Shown here piece by piece: positions 51,176 through 59,754 of a stretch of 64,000 nucleotides of DNA. Where the stretch lies: contig NZ_JAJUXK010000001.1 in assembly GCF_021390335.1 (NCBI RefSeq), positions 558,001 through 622,000 of the forward strand, written 5' to 3'. The stretch is from Dyadobacter sp. CY343 (lineage in GTDB: Bacteria > Bacteroidota > Bacteroidia > Cytophagales > Spirosomataceae). The position numbers and the translations under genes are program-made. Under the pieces are notes generated by a model, which ran no database searches, was not told the DNA's origin, and saw nothing but the letters and a program-made list of their open reading frames with translations. Positions within the stretch are counted from its first letter, which is position 1. Each line of letters begins with the position of its first letter.

Positions 51176-53986
51176 TTATTTCTTTTCAGGCATCAATACC
51201 ACTTTGATAAAATTGCCGTCGTCGAAGTACTTTTTGGCGGCGGCTTTTGTACTGGCTACCGTGATCGATTTAAGTAATTTCTCCTGCTGGAAAATTTCGT
51301 CCAGATCGTCGCCCAGGAAAGTATTATCGTCCAGGTAATTCAGCCAGAAATTGTTCGTTTTAACTGCCAGCTCCGTTTTGCGCTGCGTTTCAGCCACAAA
51401 CTTTTCAATGTCTTTCGGATCAGCGCCATTCTTTTTAATCTTCTCGATTTCTTCCTGCGTCCGCTTTACCAGCTTATCCACGTTTTCCGGGGCACATCCA
51501 AAACCAATGCTAAACCGATAATGTCCGGTCGGGAATTTATCCGTCGATTCTGAAACGCCCACCCCGTAAACGCCGCTTTCCTCTTCCCGCAAAGCCTCGA
51601 TCAGCTTGATCTGAAGTACCTCCTGCAATGCTTCGATCTGAATATTATTTTCAGGATTATATTCATATTCTCCGCTTGAAACCAATGTAACGCGGCTTTT
51701 TGGCTCTAACCCTTTGTAAATGGTTTTTTCTATTTTTCCTTTCGGCGGGAAGATATTGGGATGTTGGAAGTCATCATTTCGCTCGGTACTAGGCAAGCTT
51801 CCCAGGTATTTTTCCAAAAGCGGCTTGATCGCATCCACCTTGAATGCACCTACAAATGTGAATACGAAGTCGGATGCGTCGGAGAAGCGATCCTTATACA
51901 TTTCGGCGGCGCGATCCAGATTTACTTTGTCCACACTTTCGGGTTTCAAAGGCTGACGTTTCGGGTTATTGCTTGTCAAAACTGCATTCAGCGAGTCAGA
52001 ATAAACTTTTTCCGGAGTTAAAGTCTTCTGCATATTTTCCAGGTAAGCTTTCTGATTGGCCAGAATTCCTTTCACCAGCTCCGCGTCTTTTCTAGGCGCC
52101 GTGAAATATGCATAGATCAATTGCAGCGTAGTTTCGAGGTCTTTTGGATTGGTGCTACCGCCGAACCCTTCGGTTAGTTCGCTGATATAGGGTCCCGCGC
52201 TGGCCGTTTTTCCAGCAAGGAATTTCTGCAACTGCGTCTGCGTATAAGGTCCCACGCCGCCTGACTGGATCAGATAACTACTAAAAACACCCGTTTCGCG
52301 CTCGTCTGGAAATAATGAATATCCGCCTTTTCCGGTCGCTTTAAGCAGGATTTCGTCGTTTTTAAACTCGGTCGGTTTTAATAATACTTTCACACCATTA
52401 GACAATGTAAGCTCCGTCACCCCGAGTTTTTCAAGGGATTTTTCAGCCGTCACCTTACCTGCGACCGGTTCGCTGCTCAACAGCGGCGTATCGAGCACAT
52501 CATCCACATAAGCCGTCACATCTTTGCCCGCATCTTTGAGCAATGCTCGGATATCAGCCTCTGTCGGCAATGCACCCTTGCTTTGTTCGGGCCCCATTAC
52601 CACTACTGCGCGGTTTTGGTCGGTTATGTATTTCTTAGCAAGCGCATTGATCTCCGCCAGATTTACACTTTCCAGGTTTTTCCGTACAAATGCATAATAC
52701 GCTTCAATGCCCATGAAAGGCTTGTCATGCAGGAAATGGTTAAGGTATTCCTGCACATAATTGGCAGATTTGGTCTTGTCGCGCTCCTTATAGTACTGTT
52801 CAATGCTATTCAGGAAGTCCTTTTTCGCGCGATCCAGCTCAGGCTGGGTAAATCCGAATTTTTGAACGCGCGCATTCTCTTCCAATAACGCGGTCAATGC
52901 AGTTTTCATTGAAGCGGCATCTTTCGAAAGTGCAATGGAAGTGTAGGAATCAAGATTACCCAGAAAGTCGCCATATTCACTTCCCCCGTATAGAAACGGC
53001 GGGTTTGGTTTCTGGGTAAGTTCCTGCATACGCTGGCCCATCATCGCATTATACAATTCCTGCGCGAAGTTATTTCGCACGTCCAGCAGGTTTTTCTCCT
53101 TGCTGTTAGGTTGTTTGTAAATCAGCTGGATCAGGTTCTGGGGATATTCGGGATCTGTCACGATCGCAACCTGTGTGCTGCCATCGAGCGGAATCTCGTA
53201 TTTCGTTCTCTTTTTTGCATTAACCGGCGGCTTGATCGAGCTAAATTTCTGAGTGATGATCGCTTCCACTTTGGCTACATCGAAGTCACCAACTGCGATC
53301 ACCGCCATCAGATCCGGGCGGTACCAGTCCTGGTAAAATGCCTTGATCGTCTCCGGTTTGAAGGATTTCAGGATACTATCTTTACCGATCGGAAGGCGCT
53401 CCGCATAGCGCGAATTGTTCAATATCACTTTCAAAAACTTGTCACGCATACGTTGCTGCGCGCCGCGGCCCATGCGCGATTCTTCCAACACCACCCCGCG
53501 CTCCTTTTCAATTTCAGCCGGGTCCAGCAATGCGCCGTGTGCCCAGTCTTCCAGAACCTGGATACCCTTTTCAAGCAGCCCGGCAGAGTCGGTAGGTATC
53601 GGCAGCATATACACCGTTTCGTCAAATCCGGTGTATGCATTCAAATCCGCCCCAAACCTTACGCCGGTCTTTTGCAGGAAGTTAACCAGTTCATTCTTAG
53701 GGAAATTGGTTGTTCCATTGAAGTTCATGTGCTCCATAAAGTGGGCAAGTCCCTGCTGCGCGTCTGTTTCCAGCACCGATCCGGCTTTAACGGCAAGCCT
53801 GAGCTCGGCTCGGTTTTTTGGTTCGCTATTCCTTCGGATGTAATAGGTAATTCCGTTTTTCAGTTTGCCTGTTTTGACATTCGGATCAAGCACAACTTTC
53901 TGCGAGGCAAGGTTCTGAGCCGAAACAGTGGGAATGAGGTAAATTCCCAGAGCGGCGAAGTACAAAGCCAAAAATGCCTTTTTCAT
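51176..53986 (-). CDS. M16-family zinc metallopeptidase, exported
   Basis: 936 residues with a signal peptide ending TVSAQ. Four M16-type lobes make two halves; the first carries the inverted zinc motif H82-F-M-E85-H86 and its downstream glutamate near LDPAEIEKERGVVLEE, and the second half lacks the motif, as in pitrilysin-like M16 proteins. It should degrade peptides in the periplasm. It converges with pncB. Confidence 0.93.
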   Translation of the reverse strand: MKKAFLALYFAALGIYLIPTVSAQNLASQKVVLDPNVKTGKLKNGITYYIRRNSEPKNRAELRLAVKAGSVLETDAQQGLAHFMEHMNFNGTTNFPKNELVNFLQKTGVRFGADLNAYTGFDETVYMLPIPTDSAGLLEKGIQVLEDWAHGALLDPAEIEKERGVVLEESRMGRGAQQRMRDKFLKVILNNSRYAERLPIGKDSILKSFKPETIKAFYQDWYRPDLMAVIAVGDFDVAKVEAIITQKFSSIKPPVNAKKRTKYEIPLDGSTQVAIVTDPEYPQNLIQLIYKQPNSKEKNLLDVRNNFAQELYNAMMGQRMQELTQKPNPPFLYGGSEYGDFLGNLDSYTSIALSKDAASMKTALTALLEENARVQKFGFTQPELDRAKKDFLNSIEQYYKERDKTKSANYVQEYLNHFLHDKPFMGIEAYYAFVRKNLESVNLAEINALAKKYITDQNRAVVVMGPEQSKGALPTEADIRALLKDAGKDVTAYVDDVLDTPLLSSEPVAGKVTAEKSLEKLGVTELTLSNGVKVLLKPTEFKNDEILLKATGKGGYSLFPDERETGVFSSYLIQSGGVGPYTQTQLQKFLAGKTASAGPYISELTEGFGGSTNPKDLETTLQLIYAYFTAPRKDAELVKGILANQKAYLENMQKTLTPEKVYSDSLNAVLTSNNPKRQPLKPESVDKVNLDRAAEMYKDRFSDASDFVFTFVGAFKVDAIKPLLEKYLGSLPSTERNDDFQHPNIFPPKGKIEKTIYKGLEPKSRVTLVSSGEYEYNPENNIQIEALQEVLQIKLIEALREEESGVYGVGVSESTDKFPTGHYRFSIGFGCAPENVDKLVKRTQEEIEKIKKNGADPKDIEKFVAETQRKTELAVKTNNFWLNYLDDNTFLGDDLDEIFQQEKLLKSITVASTKAAAKKYFDDGNFIKVVLMPEKK

Positions 53987-54139
53987 TATTTTTATTTTAA
54001 AATTGATAAAATCAAGGATAAACGAAATATATAGTTAAAGATCGCGATTGCAAAGCAGAAGCTGCAAATCTTCAACAAAAAAGCCGGGACGATTCCCGGC
54101 AAGTATGAGCTGAATAGTAAATTGCTTAGAATTACAGAA

Positions 54140-54856
54140 TTAAGGACATCTGATTCCTTTAAATGCAAGTCCATTCTTGAAGTTAAGCTTTGATCGGTCC
54201 TTGAAAACGGTAACCCCGCGTTTTTGTTTAATATCTCCAAAACCTTCCACCCAACCCGAGCCGTTTTTTAGAAACACCACCTCCCGCGTCGATTCAGAGC
54301 CTTCGGACATAAATTTATATTGACCCAGCAAAGTATCTCCCCGCATTTCACCTTCCAGTTTCCCCTTATTCTTATCTTTTTCGTAAAAAGCATAGAAGAG
54401 TTCGCCCGTCACTTTCTGGCCTTCTACTTCAATATGCAGGAATGCAGAATCTTTGGCAGCGGTGTAAACAAAGCAATCGTGGGTTTCAAAATCTGCAATA
54501 TACTTGCTTGGATTCGCCGTTTTTGAATAGCGGACCTGCTTGCCGCGGTTTTCAAGTACCAGCGAACTGTCGCCAGCAGAGACTATTTTCAACGTGTCAG
54601 TCACCAGGCTGCCACCTTCTTTGCTTTCATCACTTCCTTTCAGGATCAGGAGGTTATCGACCTTTTCCCAAGAATCGTACCGCTTTGCATTCAGGTTGAT
54701 GGACGATGCCTGGCCGTCGTCGTGCAATGTAAATCCTTGTTTGTGAATAGGTTGATCTGCTATTTCAGTCACCCAGTTGCCGGTAATTGAAGTTGAATCG
54801 TGTGTGCAGTCGAGAAAGAAAATAAAGAGCAGAAATAAGAAAGTGTGTTTCGTCAT
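54140..54856 (-). CDS. Predicted lipoprotein with lipocalin-like strands
   Basis: 238 residues from Met 54856; the frame is open to 54904 but the shorter start gives a lipoprotein signal (LFLLFIFFLDC). The mature part is rich in beta-strands and begins SITGNWVTEIADQPIHKQGF, a pattern seen in lipocalin-like and DUF4488-type domains of Bacteroidota. No further function can be read. It lies downstream of the REP-like hairpin that ends the DnaE-type gene. Confidence 0.7.
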   Translation of the reverse strand: MTKHTFLFLLFIFFLDCTHDSTSITGNWVTEIADQPIHKQGFTLHDDGQASSINLNAKRYDSWEKVDNLLILKGSDESKEGGSLVTDTLKIVSAGDSSLVLENRGKQVRYSKTANPSKYIADFETHDCFVYTAAKDSAFLHIEVEGQKVTGELFYAFYEKDKNKGKLEGEMRGDTLLGQYKFMSEGSESTREVVFLKNGSGWVEGFGDIKQKRGVTVFKDRSKLNFKNGLAFKGIRCP

Positions 54857-54957
54857 AACGTTGATGTTGATTGCTACTAATAGTTTTGCGGCACAAACCG
54901 GCAAACTCTAAGAGAAACGAAAAAGCGCAATTGTAATTATTCAAAGCCAAGCTATTA

Positions 54958-55013
54958 ATCAATTGCCGGGGACATCAATTGCCGGGGACTTCAGTCCCCG
55001 GACAAAATTGATG
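54958..55013. repeat. REP-like hairpin with a 16-bp tandem duplication
   Basis: ATCAATTGCCGGGGAC is repeated exactly in tandem (54958-54973 and 54974-54989). The second copy opens a hairpin whose GC-rich core CCGGGGACT (54982-54990) pairs perfectly with AGTCCCCGG (54993-55001), and whose outer arms CATCAATT (54973-54980) and AATTGATG (55006-55013) also pair. It lies 2 bp past the stop of the DnaE-type gene. The form matches REP elements moved by RAYT-type enzymes, and it may also terminate transcription. No transposase is in the window. Confidence 0.7.
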
Positions 55014-55015
55014 TG

Positions 55016-57991
55016 CTATTTCTCTCTTGTAGCCGAGTCCATTCTGGTAATCTCTGTCACATCGACACTGAGAAAGCCAAATTCTTCACTTACAATCCCC
55101 CGGATCTTATAAACGCCTTTGACTGAGAAGTTGGATTTAACTTTCACCGACGGGAAATGAACCGTGTCGATAAACTGACCTTCCTGATCCAGAAAAGTCC
55201 CGAAATGCATGGTTTCACCGCGGGCAGTGCGCGTATTTTTCACCGCGACCAGGTAACCATATTGCACGATTTCCTGATTCACATACTTATGCAAATCCTT
55301 GCTCATCACGCTCGGCGGCAGCGGATATTTCACAAGGTCAAATGGACTGCAAAGCGGATAACCTAGCAACTCAATCTGATCATAAGCGTCGTCGATAGGA
55401 GAAGAATGGAAAACCGGAAGCTCGTAATCTTTGATCTCAGACTCAAAAAGCTGCCTTTGCGTCACTTTCACTGGCGTAGTACTGAGCCGAAAATGTGCTT
55501 TCCAAAGTAATGTCTTTTTGTCAATCCCGGTAAACCGCAATGCATCGATCCGGATCAGGATCGTGAGCTGTTCGATGGAAATGACTACGCGGTCCAGGAA
55601 ATCGTTAAGAGAAGTGAAAGGGCCGTCGGTCTGTCGCGCCTGGATGATCCGGTCGATGGTTTTTTCTTCCATTTCATTCAGAAACTGCATTCCGATGTAA
55701 ATATCCTTACCCTCGATCACCGTTTGCGCCAGACTGTGGTTGACGCAAGGAGGCAGCACGTTTCCACCCAGCATCCTGGCTTCGTGGATATAGAGTTCCT
55801 GGCCGTAAAAGCCGCCGCCGTTATTCAATACCGCCACCATAAATTCCAGCGGGAAGTAGGCTTTAAGGAAAAGTGTCTGGTAACTTTCCACCGCATAGGA
55901 GGCAGAATGCCCCTTTGCGAATGCATACCCGGCAAAACTGGCAATCTGGTTCCAGATCTCCTGCGTCATGGTCTCATCATAGCCCTTCTCGCGACAGTTC
56001 GTGAAATACTTTTTCTTGACCCGCTCAAATTCGTCCCGACCGCGAAATTTTCCACTCATTCCTCGCCGGATTACATCAGCTTCACCCAGATCGAGACCTG
56101 CAAAATAATGTGCTACCTTGATCACGTCCTCCTGATACACCATAATCCCGTAAGTATCCTCCATCAGTTCGAGCAACCTGGGATGCGCCTCGCCGCGGCG
56201 CTCGGGGTTGCGGTGGCGCAAAATGTACTCCCGCATCATCCCGCTTTTCGCTACGCCCGGGCGGATGATCGAACTTGCCGCCACAAGCCCGAGGTAGTTG
56301 TCGACTTCGAGCTTTTTCAGCAACATTCGCATGGCAGGCGATTCCACATAAAAACACCCGATGCATTGCGCCTGCCGGATCAGGTTGTTGATATTCGGGT
56401 CTTTCTTGAATTTTTTTACATCGTCAATATCAAATTCCGGTGCGTCGGGCCGGTTGTAACGGATCACTTCCAGCGTTTCTTTGATCTTCGCAAGCCCGCG
56501 CTGGCCGAGGATATCGTATTTGTTCAAACCAACATCCTCCGCGATGACCATATCAAACTGCGTAGTCGGAAAGCCTTTCGGCGGCAGGTCGGTTGCAGAA
56601 AAATGGTGAATAGGCCGCTCCGAAATCAATATGCCGCCTGCGTGGATACTGAGGTGATTCGGCTGGTTGTTTTTCTGGAAATAATTGGCATAACGAATGA
56701 CCAGACCTGCATACTGATCGAGCTTTTTCGGATCGTATTTCCCATTGCTGAGTGCTTCAATTTCATAAGCAGGTAAACCAAAAACCTTCCCCAGTTCCCG
56801 TACTGCGGCACTATGTTGGAATGTGCTGTAAGTTGCCAAAAGAGCTGCCTGCCCTTTTTTGCCAAATGTGTCAAAAATATACTGGGTAACATCCTCGCGG
56901 TCGCGCCATGAAAAATCAATGTCGAAATCAGGCGGGTTTTTGCGGTAAAGGTTCATGAAACGCTCGAAATACAGATCGAGCTCGATCGGATCTACATTGG
57001 TGATATTGAGCAGATAAGCGATAATGCTATTCGCGCCGCTCCCTCGCCCGACGTAGTAATAACCTTTCTGCCGGGCATAACTGGTTATCGAATGGTTGAC
57101 GAGGAAAAAGGGAATGAAGTTTTGTTTTTCAATCAGTTCCAGTTCCATATTGAACCGGTCGAGGATCACGTCATTTACATTCGACCCGTAACGATGCCGC
57201 AGCCCGTCGCAGCCGAGCTGGAAAATACGCTGATAATCGTCCTGTTTACTTTCGCCGAATACTTGCAGGTTCTGGTGCTCGCGGTCGTCACCAAACCGGA
57301 AGTGAATGCTGCATTCATCTATCAGCTTTTCGGTATTGTAAATGATCCGGTCAAAATCCTTTTGGTTAAAATGATACGTCAGGACTTTTTTAGGCATCAT
57401 TTGAGCAGCTTCCTCGGCAGTTTCGTCCGCATAGAGTTTACTAAGCATCGTATTCCGGTCAATCGCCCGGAGCAGCCGGTGCGCATTGAAATCCTTTTTA
57501 TGCCTGAAACTGACCGGCTGTTGGATAACCAGTTTGTCTTTGTGTTTAAATAAAGGTGAAAACTGCAACCTGCTCAGGTCTTTTACTGAGACGCCGATGT
57601 ATTCGTTTGGTAAAAATAGCTCCTTCCTTTCCTGACGAACCCGTTCAAAGGGGTAAATAAAAACAGTGTTTTCCAGCCACGGTGCATTTGCAGGAAAGTC
57701 GGTTTTTGCATTCAAATGCTGCGATAAAAACGTATTCAGAGCCTGGAAACCAGCATTGTTTTTCGCTAATCCTACATATTGCTGCGCAATTCCATTCCTG
57801 AAATCGATCCCGACCACAGGTTTCATATCGTATTTCGAGGCGAGCCGGATGAAGTTGAGGCAGCCCGACGTATTGTTAATATCCGTCAGCGCCATGCATC
57901 CGTATCCATTTTCCCTTCCCAGACTCAACAATTCCTCCTCCGGTATCGTCCCGTAGCGCAAGCTAAAATAAGAGTGACAGTTGAGTAGCAT
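55016..57991 (-). CDS. Second DnaE-type DNA polymerase III alpha subunit (short, probably error-prone)
   Basis: 991 residues, shorter than replicative DnaE (about 1160) and close to DnaE2/ImuC size. The polymerase site has PDFDIDF with D357 and D359 as metal ligands, followed by palm and fingers blocks (GVAKSGMMREYILRHR, YGIMVYQEDVIKVA, FAKGHSASYAVESYQ). The N-terminal PHP domain is degenerate: LNCHSYFSL has Asn where the first motif normally has His, and ALTDINN has lost its histidine (I38). Such paralogues take part in damage-induced synthesis elsewhere. The Y-family polymerase and the LexA-like regulator are encoded 0.4 and 1.8 kb away. Confidence 0.88.
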   Translation of the reverse strand: MLLNCHSYFSLRYGTIPEEELLSLGRENGYGCMALTDINNTSGCLNFIRLASKYDMKPVVGIDFRNGIAQQYVGLAKNNAGFQALNTFLSQHLNAKTDFPANAPWLENTVFIYPFERVRQERKELFLPNEYIGVSVKDLSRLQFSPLFKHKDKLVIQQPVSFRHKKDFNAHRLLRAIDRNTMLSKLYADETAEEAAQMMPKKVLTYHFNQKDFDRIIYNTEKLIDECSIHFRFGDDREHQNLQVFGESKQDDYQRIFQLGCDGLRHRYGSNVNDVILDRFNMELELIEKQNFIPFFLVNHSITSYARQKGYYYVGRGSGANSIIAYLLNITNVDPIELDLYFERFMNLYRKNPPDFDIDFSWRDREDVTQYIFDTFGKKGQAALLATYSTFQHSAAVRELGKVFGLPAYEIEALSNGKYDPKKLDQYAGLVIRYANYFQKNNQPNHLSIHAGGILISERPIHHFSATDLPPKGFPTTQFDMVIAEDVGLNKYDILGQRGLAKIKETLEVIRYNRPDAPEFDIDDVKKFKKDPNINNLIRQAQCIGCFYVESPAMRMLLKKLEVDNYLGLVAASSIIRPGVAKSGMMREYILRHRNPERRGEAHPRLLELMEDTYGIMVYQEDVIKVAHYFAGLDLGEADVIRRGMSGKFRGRDEFERVKKKYFTNCREKGYDETMTQEIWNQIASFAGYAFAKGHSASYAVESYQTLFLKAYFPLEFMVAVLNNGGGFYGQELYIHEARMLGGNVLPPCVNHSLAQTVIEGKDIYIGMQFLNEMEEKTIDRIIQARQTDGPFTSLNDFLDRVVISIEQLTILIRIDALRFTGIDKKTLLWKAHFRLSTTPVKVTQRQLFESEIKDYELPVFHSSPIDDAYDQIELLGYPLCSPFDLVKYPLPPSVMSKDLHKYVNQEIVQYGYLVAVKNTRTARGETMHFGTFLDQEGQFIDTVHFPSVKVKSNFSVKGVYKIRGIVSEEFGFLSVDVTEITRMDSATREK

Positions 57992-58106
57992 GATGTTTTG
58001 AAAAACTATTGGCTAATTTGCAACCCGGAAAATCGGTCGAATATTTAATCAGTCAATGGCATCGACAATAGATTTAAGAAATTATCGCACTATTATTTTG
58101 CTTCAA

Positions 58107-58406
58107 ATGGAAAGACTAGCTAACATACATCCAGGGGAGATTTTGTCGGAAGAATTTTTGATTCCGATGGGCATTACTGCATACAAACTCGCGAAAGATA
58201 CTGCGATCCCTCAGACGAGGGTGAGCGAGATCATTAAAGGCAGGCGACGGATTACTGCGGATACTGCGCTGAGACTGAGCAAGTACTTTGGCACTACACC
58301 AAAATTCTGGCTTGGATTGCAGGATGATTACGATTTGGAAGAAGAGCAGCATTTGATTTTCAATGAGTTGAGTAACATTAAAGCATTGGAACAAAATATA
58401 GCCTGA
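58107..58406 (+). CDS. HigA-family antitoxin/XRE regulator, no HigB neighbour
   Basis: 99 residues from Met 58107 (MERLANIHPGEILSEEFL is the usual HigA start); Met 58056 is in frame and adds 17 residues. The helix-turn-helix reads YKLAKDTAIPQTRVSEIIKGRRRIT, followed by the FWLGLQDDYDLEEE tail typical of HigA. HigB toxins are normally encoded directly upstream, but the 64 bp on that side hold no gene. It lies between the two polymerase genes, on the opposite strand, and ends 8 bp from the stop of the Y-family polymerase. Confidence 0.88.
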   Translation: MERLANIHPGEILSEEFLIPMGITAYKLAKDTAIPQTRVSEIIKGRRRITADTALRLSKYFGTTPKFWLGLQDDYDLEEEQHLIFNELSNIKALEQNIA

Positions 58407-58414
58407 ATTCGCAT

Positions 58415-59644
58415 TCACGCATTCCGGTGCGCGGGAATGATTGGGGGATCTCCGTTGAAGGGGTTTCCCATACTGGATATATTGGGGATGCCGAGGGTGG
58501 TCGCCCAGCTGAGTATCGAGTTGCCGCGGTCGTCGATCCCGTACTTGTTGCGGATATGATCCATGGCGAGGTAGAGATTCAGGCGCTCTTCTGAATCATC
58601 GAACATATTGATCTGGTGATTGCCTGTTACGAGGTCGCTGAAATTGACGCCGACCAGCCGCACCATCATCCGCCGGTTATGCAGCTGGTCGAAAAGCCGC
58701 TCAATGTGCGGGATCAAAATATGGTCCGCTGACGTGTACGGAATTTTCGCCTGTTTAGAAAAGGTATTAAAGTCGGAATAGCGGATCTTGACTGAAATGC
58801 ATGAGGTAAGCTTGTTACCGGTCCGCAACTGGTATGCCAGATTTTCCCCCATAGCCCGGATCATTTCCCGCATCCGCTTTATGTCGCCGGTATCTTTCCC
58901 GAATGTCCGCTCATTAGAGATGGATTTGCGTTCGTGGAAAGGCACGATAGGAGAGTTATCGAGCCCATTTGCCCGGTTCCAAAGCACAACGCCATTTTTG
59001 CCCAAAACCTGACTCATTACCTGCACAGGCATTTCCTGAATGGTTTTCACATACCTGATTCCCATATTTTGCAGGATTTTGTCCGTTTTCTCACCGACCA
59101 TCGGGATTTTGTTCACGAGCATCGGCGCCAGAAATGACTTCTCCATTCCCGCGTCCACTTTCCTGTAATTATTCGGCTTGGCTTCTTCGGTAGCCACTTT
59201 TGCGACTATTTTATTGGTAGAAAGTCCCAGCGAAATAGGCAGCCCGCTTTCCTTTCGGATCCGCTCGCCCAGGTTTTTCGAAAGCTGGTAGGAGCCCAGA
59301 AACTTATCCATTCCTGACAAATCCGCATAAAATTCATCAATACTCGCTTTTTCGAAAACCGGAACTGTTTCACTGATAATCTCCGACACAATTTTGGATT
59401 CCTTGGAATAAATACCTGCCTCGCCACGGATCACGATCGCCTCGGGACAAAGCATCCTCGCTGTTTTCATGGGCATACCTGAATGCACGCCGAATGCCCG
59501 CGTCTCATAACTACAAGCCGCCACCACGCCCCGATCGCCCGTTCCGCCTACCATCACCGGCTTTTTTTCAAGCCTGCTATCGTGCTTTCTCTCGACTGAT
59601 ACGAAGAAAGTATCCAGGTCAAGGTGTAGTATCGTGCGGTCCAT
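58415..59644 (-). CDS. dinB: Y-family DNA polymerase (DinB-like)
   Basis: 409 residues. The three catalytic acidic residues are present: D9 in LDLDTFF, and D103 with E104 in ASIDEFY, so the enzyme should be active, unlike ImuB. Palm, thumb (IPMVGEKTDKILQNMGI) and little-finger domains follow. QINMF at 344-348 resembles a sliding-clamp binding motif. It is transcribed divergently from the LexA/UmuD-like gene across four operator-like sites. Confidence 0.93.
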   Translation of the reverse strand: MDRTILHLDLDTFFVSVERKHDSRLEKKPVMVGGTGDRGVVAACSYETRAFGVHSGMPMKTARMLCPEAIVIRGEAGIYSKESKIVSEIISETVPVFEKASIDEFYADLSGMDKFLGSYQLSKNLGERIRKESGLPISLGLSTNKIVAKVATEEAKPNNYRKVDAGMEKSFLAPMLVNKIPMVGEKTDKILQNMGIRYVKTIQEMPVQVMSQVLGKNGVVLWNRANGLDNSPIVPFHERKSISNERTFGKDTGDIKRMREMIRAMGENLAYQLRTGNKLTSCISVKIRYSDFNTFSKQAKIPYTSADHILIPHIERLFDQLHNRRMMVRLVGVNFSDLVTGNHQINMFDDSEERLNLYLAMDHIRNKYGIDDRGNSILSWATTLGIPNISSMGNPFNGDPPIIPAHRNA

Positions 59645-59649
59645 TGCTT

Positions 59650-59720
59650 GGAATATTTACTGGTTACTGGATTTATTCCAAATATATGGATTGGTTCCAG
59701 TATAAAAAAGGAAATATTCC
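59650..59720. promoter_or_regulatory. Four operator-like 11-bp palindromes between divergent promoters
   Basis: Four sites follow GGAWnnnTTCC: GGAATATTTAC (59650-59660, one mismatch), GGATTTATTCC (59669-59679), GGATTGGTTCC (59688-59698) and GGAAATATTCC (59710-59720). The start-to-start spacings are 19, 19 and 22 bp, about two helical turns, so they face one side of the DNA. They lie in the 110-bp gap between the Y-family polymerase and the LexA/UmuD-like regulator, flanking the -7 element of the former and filling the -33/-7 spacer of the latter. The regulator is the obvious candidate ligand; binding is inferred. Confidence 0.75.
59679..59686 (-). promoter_or_regulatory. dinB: -7 promoter element of the Y-family polymerase gene
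   Basis: The minus strand reads TATATTTG, a TAnnTTTG match, 35 bp before the start codon. It touches operator-like site 2 and is 2 bp from site 3, so bound repressor would occlude it. Confidence 0.6.
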
Positions 59721-59730
59721 AAAAAAAATG

Positions 59731-59738
59731 TAGATTTG
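59731..59738 (+). promoter_or_regulatory. -7 promoter element of the LexA/UmuD-like gene
   Basis: TAGATTTG matches TAnnTTTG, 16 bp upstream of GTG 59755. Operator-like site 4 (59710-59720) lies just before it, consistent with autoregulation. Confidence 0.6.
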
Positions 59739-59754
59739 GAAAAGGATTGATATT

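Noticed and set aside
53111..54034. 307-residue open frame on the plus strand
   Set aside because: It lies antisense to the M16 peptidase gene, whose motifs are clear. The composition (many Cys, His, Arg, Phe) is that of a reverse-strand shadow.
55724..56776. 350-residue open frame on the plus strand
   Set aside because: Antisense to the DnaE-type polymerase, with no recognisable domain and shadow-like composition.
57992..58106. A HigB toxin upstream of the HigA-like gene
   Set aside because: The gap to the DnaE-type gene is too short and holds no open frame with RelE/HigB features.
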